Below are positions 36,088 through 45,328 of a stretch of DNA of 64,000 nt, piece after piece (within the stretch, counting starts at the first letter, position 1; the number at the start of each line of letters is the position of its first letter). The notes below the pieces were generated by a model, which saw only the letters and a program-made list of their open reading frames with translations, had not been told where the DNA came from and ran no database searches. Origin of the DNA: Bacteroidota bacterium (GTDB taxonomy: Bacteria; Bacteroidota; Bacteroidia; AKYH767-A; OLB10); the NCBI GenBank assembly GCA_016717725.1, contig JADKFA010000045.1:108746-172745 (forward strand), in the 5' to 3' direction. A program made the translations under genes and the position numbers.

Positions 36088-36750
36088 CTATTTCAATTCA
36101 TTCATTTTTGATCTCAACAATTCTAAACTCTGACTATGATTCTCAATATTCTGTTTAGTCTGTTCGATTTTATCTTTATTTTCCTTAATTTGTTTTTCGT
36201 TACTCTCAATGCGCTTCTTCATATTTTCATTGTCAGCAGCCATACGCTCATTGTTCTTTATCAATTTCTGTTGTGCTTTCTTTTCCTTCTTAAACTGATC
36301 ATTCACAGCTTCCAATTTTTTGTTTACTCCATCCTTCGATTGCTTCAATGCAAAATCATACATGATTGCTTCCAATCTTTTCATATAGGTAGCATCGCCT
36401 GTAGGAGAGACAAATACACCTGCTTTTAAAAAAGCAACTTTCATCAACATTCCTTCTGTTTCTTTTGAAAAAGTTGCATAAATCTCTAACGATTCCGATC
36501 CCAATCCATTGATGACTGTATGCTCCCCTTTAATTTCTTTTCTTGATTTACGTACCTTCGCACCGTTAGTCTTCAAAAAACTCGACCAACTTTTCTTGAG
36601 CGACTTTTCTTCAGTATGTGGAATCTTCACCCGTAAACTTGGATTATAGCCTGATCCAATTTGATCAATTCCATTTTCGATACTTACATTTTGTGCCCAC
36701 GCTGCATTGGCAAGCAACACCATCAAAATTAATAATGCTATATTTCTCAT
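36088..36750 (-). CDS. Secreted coiled-coil protein of unknown function
   Basis: 220 residues. The signal peptide ends AAWAQ near residue 20. A globular half (about 25-125) has HTEEKSLKKSWSSFLKTNGA and KAGVFVSP. From about residue 140 to the end there is a long Lys/Glu/Asn-rich coiled coil. Similar proteins occur in other Bacteroidota, with no assigned role that I know. It lies between the DUF502 gene (28 bases) and the threonine dehydrogenase gene (4 bases) on one strand, a likely operon. Confidence 0.75.
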   Translation of the reverse strand: MRNIALLILMVLLANAAWAQNVSIENGIDQIGSGYNPSLRVKIPHTEEKSLKKSWSSFLKTNGAKVRKSRKEIKGEHTVINGLGSESLEIYATFSKETEGMLMKVAFLKAGVFVSPTGDATYMKRLEAIMYDFALKQSKDGVNKKLEAVNDQFKKEKKAQQKLIKNNERMAADNENMKKRIESNEKQIKENKDKIEQTKQNIENHSQSLELLRSKMNELK

Positions 36751-36778
36751 ATTATTGTATTAATTAACCGTATTAAAT

Positions 36779-37348
36779 CTATATTTCTGTTACGCCACCC
36801 GAAATTACAAACTTCATCATTTCCGTTCCCGAAGCATTGATATTTTGTACATGATTGGCTTCCACGATGACCAGCTGACCATTAAATCCATAGGAAAAGG
36901 GAAGGTATACGGCCATTTTTTCTTGACCTAAGCCCAACTGTGAAAGATCATTTTCAGTGATAAATCCGATTCGTTGAACGGAGGGATTCTGATTTACAGT
37001 CACCAACACAGGTTGGTTAAATCGCTTTTTCTCTCCTACGAAAGCTTCAATCAAGTCCTTCACTGAAGAGTAAATTACCTTCAATAATGGGGTTCGTTCC
37101 AAAATTCCTTCGAACATGATAAAGAATGGATTACGTACAAAACGAGTTCCCACATATCCCATCAACGTAATGACAGCCAATATGATAAGAATGCCTACGC
37201 CGGGTAAACGCAAATCATCTATGCCAGGGAAGTGAATGGGAAGTAAATTATCCATCCAAACCACCGCTTGAATCACTACGTATACTGTTACTACAGAGGG
37301 CACTACGAATAATAACCCTTGAAAGAAATAACTACCTAATTTTTTCAT
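36779..37348 (-). CDS. DUF502 family membrane protein
   Basis: 189 residues, normal for DUF502. Two membrane segments lie at about 8-30 and 50-68. The family landmarks GYVGTRFVRNPF, TPLLKVIYSSVKDLIEAF, and IGFITEN are all present. The function is unknown; related plant proteins are called COV/LCV. It is first in the probable operon with the coiled-coil and threonine dehydrogenase genes, and divergent from the THUMP-like gene with 90 bases between. Confidence 0.88.
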   Translation of the reverse strand: MKKLGSYFFQGLLFVVPSVVTVYVVIQAVVWMDNLLPIHFPGIDDLRLPGVGILIILAVITLMGYVGTRFVRNPFFIMFEGILERTPLLKVIYSSVKDLIEAFVGEKKRFNQPVLVTVNQNPSVQRIGFITENDLSQLGLGQEKMAVYLPFSYGFNGQLVIVEANHVQNINASGTEMMKFVISGGVTEI

Positions 37349-37438
37349 GATTGCACTTTATGGTTTCCCTTTTAAAGATTTCACAAATATCCATAAAATG
37401 GATGGCTCTTCCTTCATAATTCACGCTTTCTTTGCGGT

Positions 37439-38626
37439 GTGGGAGATGAAAATTCATTTAATCCTAAGAATTGGAAAGACTGGATCTTGCAACATGAGCA
37501 GGAGTCGGTGGCTGAAATCGCGCTTCGTTACCGTCAGAAAACAGAACTTCCACTTTCCGATCTACTTAATCAGCTAAAAGGTCGACAAATTGCCAAGCAA
37601 AAGCTACCGTCATGGTATGCAAATTTAGATGTTATTTATCCCGATGGATTGATTTTAGAACAGTGCTCATCGGAAATAACGGCACAATTCAAATCACAGT
37701 TTGCCAAACAAAAAACAGTGGTGGATTTGACAGGCGGATTAGGGATCGACAGTTTAGCATTTTCAAGCGTGGCTAAAAAAGTTATTTATTGCGAACCTGA
37801 CGAAAAAAGATGTGCGGCTGCAAAAATAAATTTCCAAGCCTTTCAGAAAAACAATATTGAAGTGATTTGCGGTGATGCGGAAACGTTAGTTGATCAAGGA
37901 GTGACGAAAGAGGCTGAACTCATTTTCATTGATCCATCGCGTAGAAGTGATAGCGGAAAAAAGATTTTTCGCATTGAAGAATTACAACCCAATGTGATTG
38001 AATTAAAAGAAAAATTATTGCGAAATGGTGCGCATCTAATTGTAAAATTGGCTCCTATGCTTGACATCAGCGAAGGCATTCGGCAATTGCCGGAAACTTT
38101 TCGGATAGATGTGCTTTCGTGGAAAGGTGAATGCAGGGAGCTGTTGTTTCATATCAAGAAAGGAGGCACATCTCCACAGATTCATTGCCACGATTTAGAT
38201 GGAAATGTTCCGACATTAACTTTTGATTATTACAAAGCTTCGCAACTTTCTTTGTCGTTTTCGGAGCCAAAAAAATATATTTACGAACCCCATGCATCGA
38301 TTCGAAAAGCAGGTGCGTGGAAATCGATTTGTGATCAATATCCTGTGAGTATTTTACATGCGAATACACATCTCTTTACGTCAGATGAAAAAATTATTTT
38401 TCCGGGAAGATGTTTTGAATTGTTGGAGGTGATGCCGTATAAAAAGGAAATTATATTGGAGAAATTATCAGGGCAAAGTGCGCAAATGGTTTTTTACAAT
38501 TTTCCAGAAGAGCCGGTGAAGGTGAAGAAAAAAATTAAAGTGAAATCGGGAGAGCCGTTGTACTTATTTTTTGTGAGTTTGCAGCATGGTGGTGCTAGTG
38601 TCCTTTTAAGTAAATTAATCGTTTAA
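37439..38626 (+). CDS. Class I SAM methyltransferase with C-terminal THUMP-like domain
   Basis: 395 residues from a GTG start at 37439. The frame is open upstream to a TAA at 37394-37396 without an ATG, so the start is uncertain. The methyltransferase core has VVDLTGGLGIDSLAFS, YCEPDEKRCAAAKINF, and IFIDPSRRSD (DPSRR motif). The C-terminal part (RYIYEPHASIRKAGAW-like, here KYIYEPHASIRKAGAW) is the THUMP-like RNA-binding domain of this family. It probably modifies RNA; the target is unknown. Confidence 0.82.
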   Translation: MGDENSFNPKNWKDWILQHEQESVAEIALRYRQKTELPLSDLLNQLKGRQIAKQKLPSWYANLDVIYPDGLILEQCSSEITAQFKSQFAKQKTVVDLTGGLGIDSLAFSSVAKKVIYCEPDEKRCAAAKINFQAFQKNNIEVICGDAETLVDQGVTKEAELIFIDPSRRSDSGKKIFRIEELQPNVIELKEKLLRNGAHLIVKLAPMLDISEGIRQLPETFRIDVLSWKGECRELLFHIKKGGTSPQIHCHDLDGNVPTLTFDYYKASQLSLSFSEPKKYIYEPHASIRKAGAWKSICDQYPVSILHANTHLFTSDEKIIFPGRCFELLEVMPYKKEIILEKLSGQSAQMVFYNFPEEPVKVKKKIKVKSGEPLYLFFVSLQHGGASVLLSKLIV

Positions 38627-38648
38627 ACTAGACGGAGGGATTGGCCGC

Positions 38649-38735
38649 TGATTTTTTATGATTATTAAGATTTGTTATGATTGCTTATAGTCGCGAAAAC
38701 CCCATTTTCAAATTTTCAAATCAAATCATTTTCAA
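38649..38735. repeat. Dispersed repeat remnants at the 3' end of the yjbR-like gene
   Basis: TGATTTTTTATGAT at 38649-38662 is also present twice at 42630-42674. The block at 38703-38722 is the 20-base arm seen at the scoA end, with one difference, and supplies the stop codon of the yjbR-like gene. Confidence 0.65.
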
Positions 38736-39078
38736 ATTGTTCACGCGATTTCTTTGGAAGTTTTTTTACGACTTCATCAAAGCTATGATCGATGAGTTTT
38801 TTTATTTCTTTGGCTCCGAGGTCGTCGTGAAGAGAAACGGTGTTCCAATGCTTTTTATTCATATGCCAACCTGGTTGTACTGCCGTATAACGCTCACGCA
38901 GTTCCGAAGCATACTCGGGATCACATTTTAGGTTGATGGTATCTGGTGCACTGATGCTGATGAGTGCAAACATTTTTCCCATCACTTTAAAAACGAGCGT
39001 GTCTTCGTCGAAGGGTAAGGTTTCTTCGGTAAAAGGTTTAGACAGGCAATACGTTCTGATTTCGTCGATATACATCAT
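38716..39078 (-). CDS. MmcQ/YjbR family DNA-binding-like protein
   Basis: 120 residues, standard length. FDEDTLVFKVMGKMFALIS, NLKCDPEYASELRERY, VQPGWHMNKKHWNTV and IKKLIDHSFDEVVKKLP are the family landmarks (CyaY-like fold with C-terminal helices). The function is not established. The last residues and the TGA stop come from an AATTTGAAAATG-type repeat that extends beyond the gene. It is divergent from polA, 75 bases away. Confidence 0.9.
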   Translation of the reverse strand: MMYIDEIRTYCLSKPFTEETLPFDEDTLVFKVMGKMFALISISAPDTINLKCDPEYASELRERYTAVQPGWHMNKKHWNTVSLHDDLGAKEIKKLIDHSFDEVVKKLPKKSREQFENDLI

Positions 39079-39153
39079 TACAAAGGTATAAAATCAAGGA
39101 AAAATATCGATAGAAGAGATGGTATGTAATTTAAATAAATTAATTTTATAGCG

Positions 39154-42030
39154 ATGAATGAAGATCATAAAAAACTGTTTCTATTGGATGCCATGGCTTT
39201 GGTATTCAGGGCTTACTTTGCTTTTAGCAATAACCATAGAGTGAATTCGAAGGGATTGAATACTTCCGCTATGTTCGGATTTACGAATACTTTGAATGAA
39301 ATTTTAAAGAAAGAAAAGCCAACACATATTGCTGTTGTTTTTGATACGGCTGCACCCACTTTCCGTCACGATAGCTTTGAAACGTATAAAGCGCATCGGG
39401 AAGAAATGCCAGAGGATTTGGCGATTGCCATTCCTTATATAAAAAAAATTGTGGAGTGTTTTAATATACCCGTTTATGAGTTGGATGGATTTGAGGCCGA
39501 TGATATCATTGGTACCTTTTCTGTTTTAGCAGAGAAAGCAGGTTTTCAAACTTTCATGATGACACCCGATAAAGATTACGCACAATTGGTAACTGAGCAT
39601 ATTCATATTTACAAACCCGCGCGACTAGGAAATGGTGCGGAAATTATGGGTGTGAAAGAAGTTTGCGAAAAGTTCGGCATTGAGCGTCCCTCTCAAGTGA
39701 TTGATATTTTGGGATTGATGGGTGATAAGGTGGATAATATTCCCGGTGTACCTGGTGTTGGCGAGAAAACAGCTACTGCATTAATACAAGAATTTGGTTC
39801 TATTGAAAATATTTTAGCGAACACTGATAAATTAAAAGGAAAGCTAAAAGAAAAAATAGAGATGAATAAAGAGATGGCGATCAAGTCGAAAGAATTGGCT
39901 ACCATCCATTGCGAAGTGCCCATTGCATTTGTGGAAACTGATTTATTGCGGAGAGAACCCAACAAGGATGCGTTGATGGAATTGTTTACTGAATTGGAAT
40001 TCCGCCGACTTGCACAACAAATTTTAGGAGAAGAAATTCAAGCAGCACCTACTCCTGCTCCATCAAAAGGAAATCCAGCGCAAATTGATATGTTTAGTCA
40101 GCCAGCTCCCTTCGGCAAGCTCAGGGAGCACCCAGGCAACACGCTCGGGGTACACCCGCTCGACAAGCTCGGGGTACAAGTTTTAGAAGGTGTAGAAATT
40201 GAAGAAAACAAAAATTACCAAACCATACATACTGTTAAACACAATTATCAAGCAGTAACGGATGCTGATGGAAGAAAAAAATTAATTGCTTACTTATTAC
40301 AGCAAAAAGAAATTAGCTTCGATACAGAAACCACAGGCATTGATACCATGCAAGCCGAGCTTGTTGGACTTTCGTTCAGCGTAAAAGTACACGAAGGATG
40401 GTATGTACCAATTCCAGCCGATCAGAAAGAAGCGCAGTTAATCGTTGATGAATTTAAAATAGTTTATGAAAACGAAAACATTGTAAAGATTGGTCAAAAT
40501 ATAAAATACGATATGAATATTCTTTCACGCTATGGAATACAAGTGAAAGGAAATTTGTTTGACACGATGGTAGCTCATTATCTCATCCAACCGGAGATGC
40601 GGCACAACATGAATATTTTGGCAGAAACATATTTAGGATATTCGCCCGTTTCCATCGAAACCTTGATTGGCAAAAAAGGAAAAGACCAAGGAAGTATGCG
40701 TGATGTAGCCATAGAACAAATTGCTGAATATGCTTCGGAGGATGCGGACGTGACGTTGCAGTTGAAAGAAAAGTTTATTCCCATGCTGGAACAAACACAA
40801 ACTCTTTCACTCCTAACTAATGTGGAAATTCCTTTGATTCCAGTTCTCAGCGCCATGGAGCAAGAAGGAATTCGTTTAGATATTGGTGCATTAAAAGAAT
40901 TGAGTAAAGAGTTAGAAGGTGACATCGCTAAACTCGATGGGGAGATTCAAAGCATGGCAGGAACACCTTTTAATATTTCATCACCAAAACAAGTAGGAGA
41001 TATTTTATTTGAAATATTAAAAATTGACGAGAAGCCGAAAAAAACCAAGACTGGACAATATGCCACCAGTGAAGATATTTTAAGCAAGCTCAGTGGTAAG
41101 CATCCCATCGTAAATTTAATTTTAGATTATCGTGAAATTGTAAAACTAAAAAGCACTTACGTTGACGCATTACCGTTAATGGTGAATCCGAACACAGGAC
41201 GAATCCATTCTTCCTTTAACCAGGTGGTAGCGGTAACGGGTCGACTCAGTAGCGACAATCCTAACTTACAAAATATTCCGATTCGCACAACACGCGGTAA
41301 AGAAGTAAGAAAAGCATTTGTACCCAGAGATAAAAACCATCTTTTACTCAGCGCTGATTACTCACAAATTGAATTGCGCATCATGGCGCATTTGTGTCAA
41401 GATCCAAGTTTATTAGAAGCCTTCCATCAAAATTTAGATATTCATACGGCGACAGCATCCAAAGTTTTTGGTGTGGAATTAGCGGATGTTGATTCCGACA
41501 TGCGACGCAAAGCGAAGATGGTGAACTTCGGAATTATATATGGCATCAGTGCTTTTGGACTTTCGGAGCGATTAAACATTCCACGCAAAGAAGCGGCTAG
41601 TATCATCGAAAATTATTTTATACAATATCCACTCATCAAAGATTATATGGATGGAGCTATTGAGTCGGCGCGAAAGTTAGGTTATGTAGAAACTATTTTA
41701 GGCCGGAAAAGATATTTGCGCGACATCAACAGTCAAAACCAAACAGTACGTGGATTTGCGGAGCGCAACGCCATCAATGCACCCATTCAAGGTTCAGCTG
41801 CCGATATGATTAAAGTGGCGATGATTCATCTACACAAAGCCATTAGCGATAAAAAATTAAAATCGAAAATGGTTTTACAAGTGCATGATGAACTTGTGTT
41901 TGATGTTCCGTTGGAAGAAAAAGAAGAAGTACGTGCGCTCGTCATAAAACATATGCAAGAAGCGATGCCCTTGAGTGTTCCTGTTCTTGTTGAAGCGGGC
42001 ACAGGGGATAATTGGCTGGAAGCGCATTAA
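39154..42030 (+). CDS. polA: DNA polymerase I
   Basis: 958 residues with all three domains: the 5'-3' exonuclease (about 1-290; ELDGFEADDIIG, MMTPDKDYAQL, GLMGDKVDNIPGVPGVG), a proofreading domain with the intact FDTETTGID motif (Asp390, Glu392), and the polymerase with motif A SADYSQIELR (Asp735), motif B RRKAKMVNFGIIYG, and motif C QVHDELVF (Asp912, Glu913). It fills Okazaki and repair gaps. Odd: residues 318-342 in the linker between the first two domains are encoded by two REP-like palindromic units inserted in frame (40105-40178). The 3' exonuclease residues are kept, which is not so in many bacterial homologues. Confidence 0.97.
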   Translation: MNEDHKKLFLLDAMALVFRAYFAFSNNHRVNSKGLNTSAMFGFTNTLNEILKKEKPTHIAVVFDTAAPTFRHDSFETYKAHREEMPEDLAIAIPYIKKIVECFNIPVYELDGFEADDIIGTFSVLAEKAGFQTFMMTPDKDYAQLVTEHIHIYKPARLGNGAEIMGVKEVCEKFGIERPSQVIDILGLMGDKVDNIPGVPGVGEKTATALIQEFGSIENILANTDKLKGKLKEKIEMNKEMAIKSKELATIHCEVPIAFVETDLLRREPNKDALMELFTELEFRRLAQQILGEEIQAAPTPAPSKGNPAQIDMFSQPAPFGKLREHPGNTLGVHPLDKLGVQVLEGVEIEENKNYQTIHTVKHNYQAVTDADGRKKLIAYLLQQKEISFDTETTGIDTMQAELVGLSFSVKVHEGWYVPIPADQKEAQLIVDEFKIVYENENIVKIGQNIKYDMNILSRYGIQVKGNLFDTMVAHYLIQPEMRHNMNILAETYLGYSPVSIETLIGKKGKDQGSMRDVAIEQIAEYASEDADVTLQLKEKFIPMLEQTQTLSLLTNVEIPLIPVLSAMEQEGIRLDIGALKELSKELEGDIAKLDGEIQSMAGTPFNISSPKQVGDILFEILKIDEKPKKTKTGQYATSEDILSKLSGKHPIVNLILDYREIVKLKSTYVDALPLMVNPNTGRIHSSFNQVVAVTGRLSSDNPNLQNIPIRTTRGKEVRKAFVPRDKNHLLLSADYSQIELRIMAHLCQDPSLLEAFHQNLDIHTATASKVFGVELADVDSDMRRKAKMVNFGIIYGISAFGLSERLNIPRKEAASIIENYFIQYPLIKDYMDGAIESARKLGYVETILGRKRYLRDINSQNQTVRGFAERNAINAPIQGSAADMIKVAMIHLHKAISDKKLKSKMVLQVHDELVFDVPLEEKEEVRALVIKHMQEAMPLSVPVLVEAGTGDNWLEAH
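40105..40178. repeat. Pair of REP-like palindromic units inserted in frame in polA
   Basis: Unit 1 (40105-40129) has arms GCTCCC and GGGAGC around TTCGGCAAGCTCA. Unit 2 (about 40152-40178) has GTACACCCGCTCGACAAGC with CTCGGGGTAC. CTCGACAAGCTC also appears in the island at 54097-54108. The stretch is far more GC-rich than its neighbours and codes for APFGKLREHP and VHPLDKLGVQ. Confidence 0.75.
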
Positions 42031-42200
42031 GCGAGTCGCGAAGCCTCGCGAATCGCTGCTGGCTTCAAGTTTTTACTGGCTGCTAGATTTTTTAAAATCG
42101 AAATAATTTCACTTCGAATATTTTTTCCATTGCGCCCGCCGCGTAAACGTTGCTGACGTTGCAGGCAGGTTTAAACTGTCAGCTCTAGATGCACTAGTTT
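42031..42200. repeat. Composite intergenic repeats after polA
   Basis: Directly after the stop is TCGCGAAGCCTCGCGA (42036-42051). It is followed by CGAAATAATTTCACTTCG (42099-42116), a GC-rich block with AACGT-TGCTG-ACGTT, and TTTAAACTGTCAG. The last two modules recur at 51729-51812 after the carboxylase gene. Confidence 0.65.
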
Positions 42201-42278
42201 TTCAATTTTATGCCTTAATTTATTATTCGAATCGGAAAAATATTTTACTTTTATAAATCAATCCATAAAACAAACACC

Positions 42279-42632
42279 ATGGCATACGACGAAAATTTAG
42301 CAGGGCGGATTCGAGATCTCTTAGATCCAAAATTACCTTGCGAAGAGAAAAAAATGTTTGGTGGTCTATGTTTTATGATTGACGGCAAAATGTGTATGGG
42401 TGTGATGAAAGACAAAATTATGCTGCGCATTAATCCCGATGATCGTGAAAAATTATTAAAGAAAAAAGGAAGTAAGCCAATGGACTTTACAGGTCGTGAG
42501 ATGAAAGGCATGTTATACATTGAAGAGGATGGTGTCAAAACGGAAAAAAAATTGAAGGAATGGTTGGATGTTGCGTTGGCGTATAATAAAATTGCGAAGG
42601 TGGCGAAGAAGCAGAGGAGGCTGGAACACTGA
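42279..42632 (+). CDS. TfoX/Sxy N-terminal domain protein
   Basis: 117 residues, a single TfoX_N domain. YDENLAGRIRDLL, KKMFGGLCFMIDGKMCMGV, LMLRI-like IMLRINPDD, and FTGREMKGMLYIEEDGV are the family landmarks. In gammaproteobacteria Sxy/TfoX activates competence genes, but stand-alone N-domain proteins of Bacteroidota have no known role. The C-terminal Lys/Arg-rich tail runs into repeat sequence (42630 on). Repeats separate it from polA. Confidence 0.88.
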   Translation: MAYDENLAGRIRDLLDPKLPCEEKKMFGGLCFMIDGKMCMGVMKDKIMLRINPDDREKLLKKKGSKPMDFTGREMKGMLYIEEDGVKTEKKLKEWLDVALAYNKIAKVAKKQRRLEH

Positions 42633-42674
42633 TTTTTTATGATCCCGCAGTACTGCGGGATGATTTTTTATGAT
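42630..42674. repeat. 20-bp perfect palindrome between 14-bp direct repeats
   Basis: ATCCCGCAGTACTGCGGGAT (42642-42661) is bounded by TGATTTTTTATGAT at 42630-42643 and 42661-42674. The direct repeat also stands alone at 38649-38662, so it may be the target of insertion or part of a larger family. Confidence 0.7.
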
Positions 42675-42725
42675 TACTTATCGTTGCATTTAACTGTAGA
42701 CCTAGAACGCTGATGACACGGATAA

Positions 42726-42753
42726 ACCATCCGTAGCTTTAGCGTTGGATGGT
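42726..42753. repeat. REP-like hairpin, ACCATCC type
   Basis: ACCATCC (42726-42732) and GGATGGT (42747-42753) pair around a 14-base loop. It lies in the 286-base gap between the TfoX and FadL genes, of which most is repeat-like. Confidence 0.55.
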
Positions 42754-42918
42754 AAATACGATTTTCACGGATTTTCTTTGCGGTCGCTACTGAACGCTGC
42801 GAACACTGCGTTTAAGTGTGAATTAAATGTCTGTAACTAACTGTATATCAACGGATACAAATCCCTTGTAACCTATGCATTTTTATAGACGTACAAAGCA
42901 AAGACTAAACTCAAAATC

Positions 42919-44214
42919 ATGAAAAATCTTTCATTAATAGTATGTTTCTGTTTGCTTGCTGTGTCAGCCATAGCGCAACACGACAATCTAAGTAACTTAA
43001 GTGCTGAATGGGTAAGAACTCCAGCTCGTAATGCAGCAACCGATGCCAATGACATCATAGTTTATAATCCTGCAGGACTTGTTCGTTTAAATAATGGTTT
43101 CCATATTAACTTGGGAAATCAAAGTTTATTCAGAAAGCCTAGTCACACCTTCGACTTCGGTATGGGTGGTGGCGAAAAAACGTACACACAAGATGGAAAC
43201 GATATGTTTCTTCCAAACTTATACATGACGTATAAGCAAAATAATTTTGCTCTCTTCACGGGTGTCTTCATGGCAGGCGGTGGTGCAACAGCAAACTATC
43301 CAACAGGTAGTATCACTACTGAATTAATCGGAATGCAAGCCTTAATGGGTGCACAAGGAGCTTATGCTGCTTATGATCATCAAAGTTTGAAAGCATCTTC
43401 CTTTTATTTAACAACAACATTAGGTGGATCGTATGCTGTAAATGATATGATTTCATTTGCAATTGCTGGTCGCTATATTGATGCAACCAACAAAACGCAA
43501 GCGGGATTATCGTTAACACAATCACCTATCATGTTACCAGATTCACGTTTTGAATTGAATACCACAGAAACGGCTTCTGGCTTTGGTGGTGTATTTAGTA
43601 TGATGGTGCAAGCAAGTCCACGCACACGTTTTACGGCTCGCTATGAATCAGCTGTTAAAATGGATTTCGAAACGAAGATTAAGAAAGATGATTTGGGCAT
43701 GACTACCGAAGGCGCAAAAAGTCGTCGCGACTTACCTTCAGTGATTGCCTTTGGTGCTGCATTTGCGGCTACCCCTACCGTTATAGTTTATGGTGACTTC
43801 AACTACTACGCACAATCATCAGCCAATTGGAGTACCTCGACAATGGCTACAGAAGAAAAGAACTATGCGAACTTAGCTGGTGACGCTATGGGAATTAATA
43901 TTGCTTCTACATTCCAAGCAGGGAAAAACTTCTTGTTTAGTGTAGGTGGTGGATATACCGATTTCCAATACAGCGATCGCAATGGTTATTTTACAAAAGC
44001 GGGTGCATTTGAAACTGCTCCTGATGACAATTACAACATCAACACAGGAATGAGCTACACGGTAAGTAACTGCGTTACTTTCACAGCTGCCTATATGCAT
44101 ACTTTCTACAAAGACCAAACGGTTACTGCAGTTCTTGCACAACCTTTAGATGTGAAAGTAAAAACAAGCAATAGCTTAGATGCAATTGCCTTAGGAGTAG
44201 ACATCAAATTCTAA
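42919..44214 (+). CDS. OmpP1/FadL/TodX family outer membrane transporter
   Basis: 431 residues. The signal peptide ends SAIAQ near residue 20. The N-terminal part has the family's typical sequence ARNAATDANDIIVYNPAGLV with the NPAG motif, followed by INLGNQSLF and alternating beta strands to a terminal DAIALGVDIKF, which ends in Phe as outer membrane barrels do. It probably lets hydrophobic compounds such as fatty acids or aromatics pass the outer membrane. A hairpin terminator follows. Confidence 0.9.
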   Translation: MKNLSLIVCFCLLAVSAIAQHDNLSNLSAEWVRTPARNAATDANDIIVYNPAGLVRLNNGFHINLGNQSLFRKPSHTFDFGMGGGEKTYTQDGNDMFLPNLYMTYKQNNFALFTGVFMAGGGATANYPTGSITTELIGMQALMGAQGAYAAYDHQSLKASSFYLTTTLGGSYAVNDMISFAIAGRYIDATNKTQAGLSLTQSPIMLPDSRFELNTTETASGFGGVFSMMVQASPRTRFTARYESAVKMDFETKIKKDDLGMTTEGAKSRRDLPSVIAFGAAFAATPTVIVYGDFNYYAQSSANWSTSTMATEEKNYANLAGDAMGINIASTFQAGKNFLFSVGGGYTDFQYSDRNGYFTKAGAFETAPDDNYNINTGMSYTVSNCVTFTAAYMHTFYKDQTVTAVLAQPLDVKVKTSNSLDAIALGVDIKF

Positions 44215-44237
44215 AAAATAAAATCCTTTATCACAAG

Positions 44238-44266
44238 AGCCACTCCTTTATGGGTGGCTTTTTTTT
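44238..44266 (+). terminator. Intrinsic terminator after the FadL-type gene
   Basis: AGCCACTC and GGGTGGCT pair around CTTTAT, followed by eight T. It lies between convergent genes and overlaps the last bases of the AHSA1-domain gene. Confidence 0.85.
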
Positions 44267-44756
44267 ATCCATTTACTACGGTTCCGCTGTCGATATCTTT
44301 ATTGCGAAGATCAATTCCATGTTCGAGCCAGGCTTTTAAGTTCACGAGATAAAAAGCCCATCCTGAAGCGCACCCTAGGCGAATATTTTTCTTCGAATCA
44401 TCATCTTCGGGAATTTCAGATTGCGTTAACGTAACCAGCACTTGATTATTTAAGACGGATAGCATCACTTCCACTTTTGTTTTTCCTGCGAAATAAAAAG
44501 TAAAAAGATCTTTTCCATTGGCTTCTAAAATTTTTCCATACTCGGTAAATTCATAGCCATACCAATTCCAAGCGTATTCATCGTCTGCTTGCAACGCATC
44601 GCTCATCACAACAACATCTTCTGATTTCTTCACCCGTGCTTTTGATAAAAACCATTTTTCCAATTCATGACAATTGGTCCAAGCGGCGTAAACTTTTTCC
44701 ATAGGCGCATTGACTACAATGCGCTGCGTGAATTTTGTCCAATCGAAATCTTTCAT
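44265..44756 (-). CDS. SRPBCC / AHSA1-domain protein
   Basis: 163 residues. FTQRIVVNAPMEKVYAAWTN is the opening strand and helix of the START-like SRPBCC fold, with ELEKWFLSKARV and the final long helix LGCASGWAFYLVNLKAWLEH. It probably binds a small hydrophobic ligand; such proteins are often encoded with DinB-like or stress genes. Here a DinB family gene lies 12 bases upstream on the same strand. No specific function can be given. Confidence 0.85.
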   Translation of the reverse strand: MKDFDWTKFTQRIVVNAPMEKVYAAWTNCHELEKWFLSKARVKKSEDVVVMSDALQADDEYAWNWYGYEFTEYGKILEANGKDLFTFYFAGKTKVEVMLSVLNNQVLVTLTQSEIPEDDDSKKNIRLGCASGWAFYLVNLKAWLEHGIDLRNKDIDSGTVVNG

Positions 44757-44768
44757 GATTAAGTTTAT

Positions 44769-45299
44769 TTATTTCACTAATGGAAAATATCTTTCTTCTA
44801 TTACTTTCATGTGGTGTATCTGATGTCCGACTAACACAAAGCCTAGTGCGAGTACCGACATTTCTATTTCAAAACAAATCCCTGTCCGCATCAACGTTTC
44901 TGCATTACAACTCTTCAATAAACTACACGATGCTTTTCTCAGATACATAAACTCATCTCGTAAATCATCCAGCGACCGACTGTTTGCATTGGCATTAGCA
45001 ACAAATAAATCTTCGTCGTAACCTGCGAGGGGGGTATGGTCGTTTCGAGCAATGCGTAGGATGCGATAACTCTGCACACGCTCATTATCGTTGATGTGTT
45101 GTAGGATATCCTTTACCGACCATTTTCCCTCCTGGTAAACGCGATTGCCAATTTTTTCCAAGCGATCCCAATCGAAATTATCCCAATACTCGAGTGAATT
45201 ACCTAAAGCTTGAATTAGATCATCTTCTTCCACTTCCAAAATATAACGATCAAAGAAAGTGGGCAAGGGTTGAATCCTGTTTCTGTTAAATGCATTCAT
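44769..45299 (-). CDS. DinB family protein (putative metal-dependent hydrolase/thiol transferase fold)
   Basis: 176 residues, typical for DinB/YfiT-like four-helix proteins. The three expected metal-binding histidines can be seen at KWSVKDILQHINDNERV and in GHQIHHMKVIEERYF at the end. The loop RNDHTPLAGYDED is also typical of the Bacteroidota subfamily. Members include thiol transferases that use bacillithiol or mycothiol, but the role here is unknown. Transcribed with the AHSA1 gene downstream (12 bases) and probably with the secreted protein gene upstream (29 bases). Confidence 0.85.
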   Translation of the reverse strand: MNAFNRNRIQPLPTFFDRYILEVEEDDLIQALGNSLEYWDNFDWDRLEKIGNRVYQEGKWSVKDILQHINDNERVQSYRILRIARNDHTPLAGYDEDLFVANANANSRSLDDLRDEFMYLRKASCSLLKSCNAETLMRTGICFEIEMSVLALGFVLVGHQIHHMKVIEERYFPLVK

Positions 45300-45328
45300 G
45301 ACATAAAAAATTTAATAGTTTTAACTCA

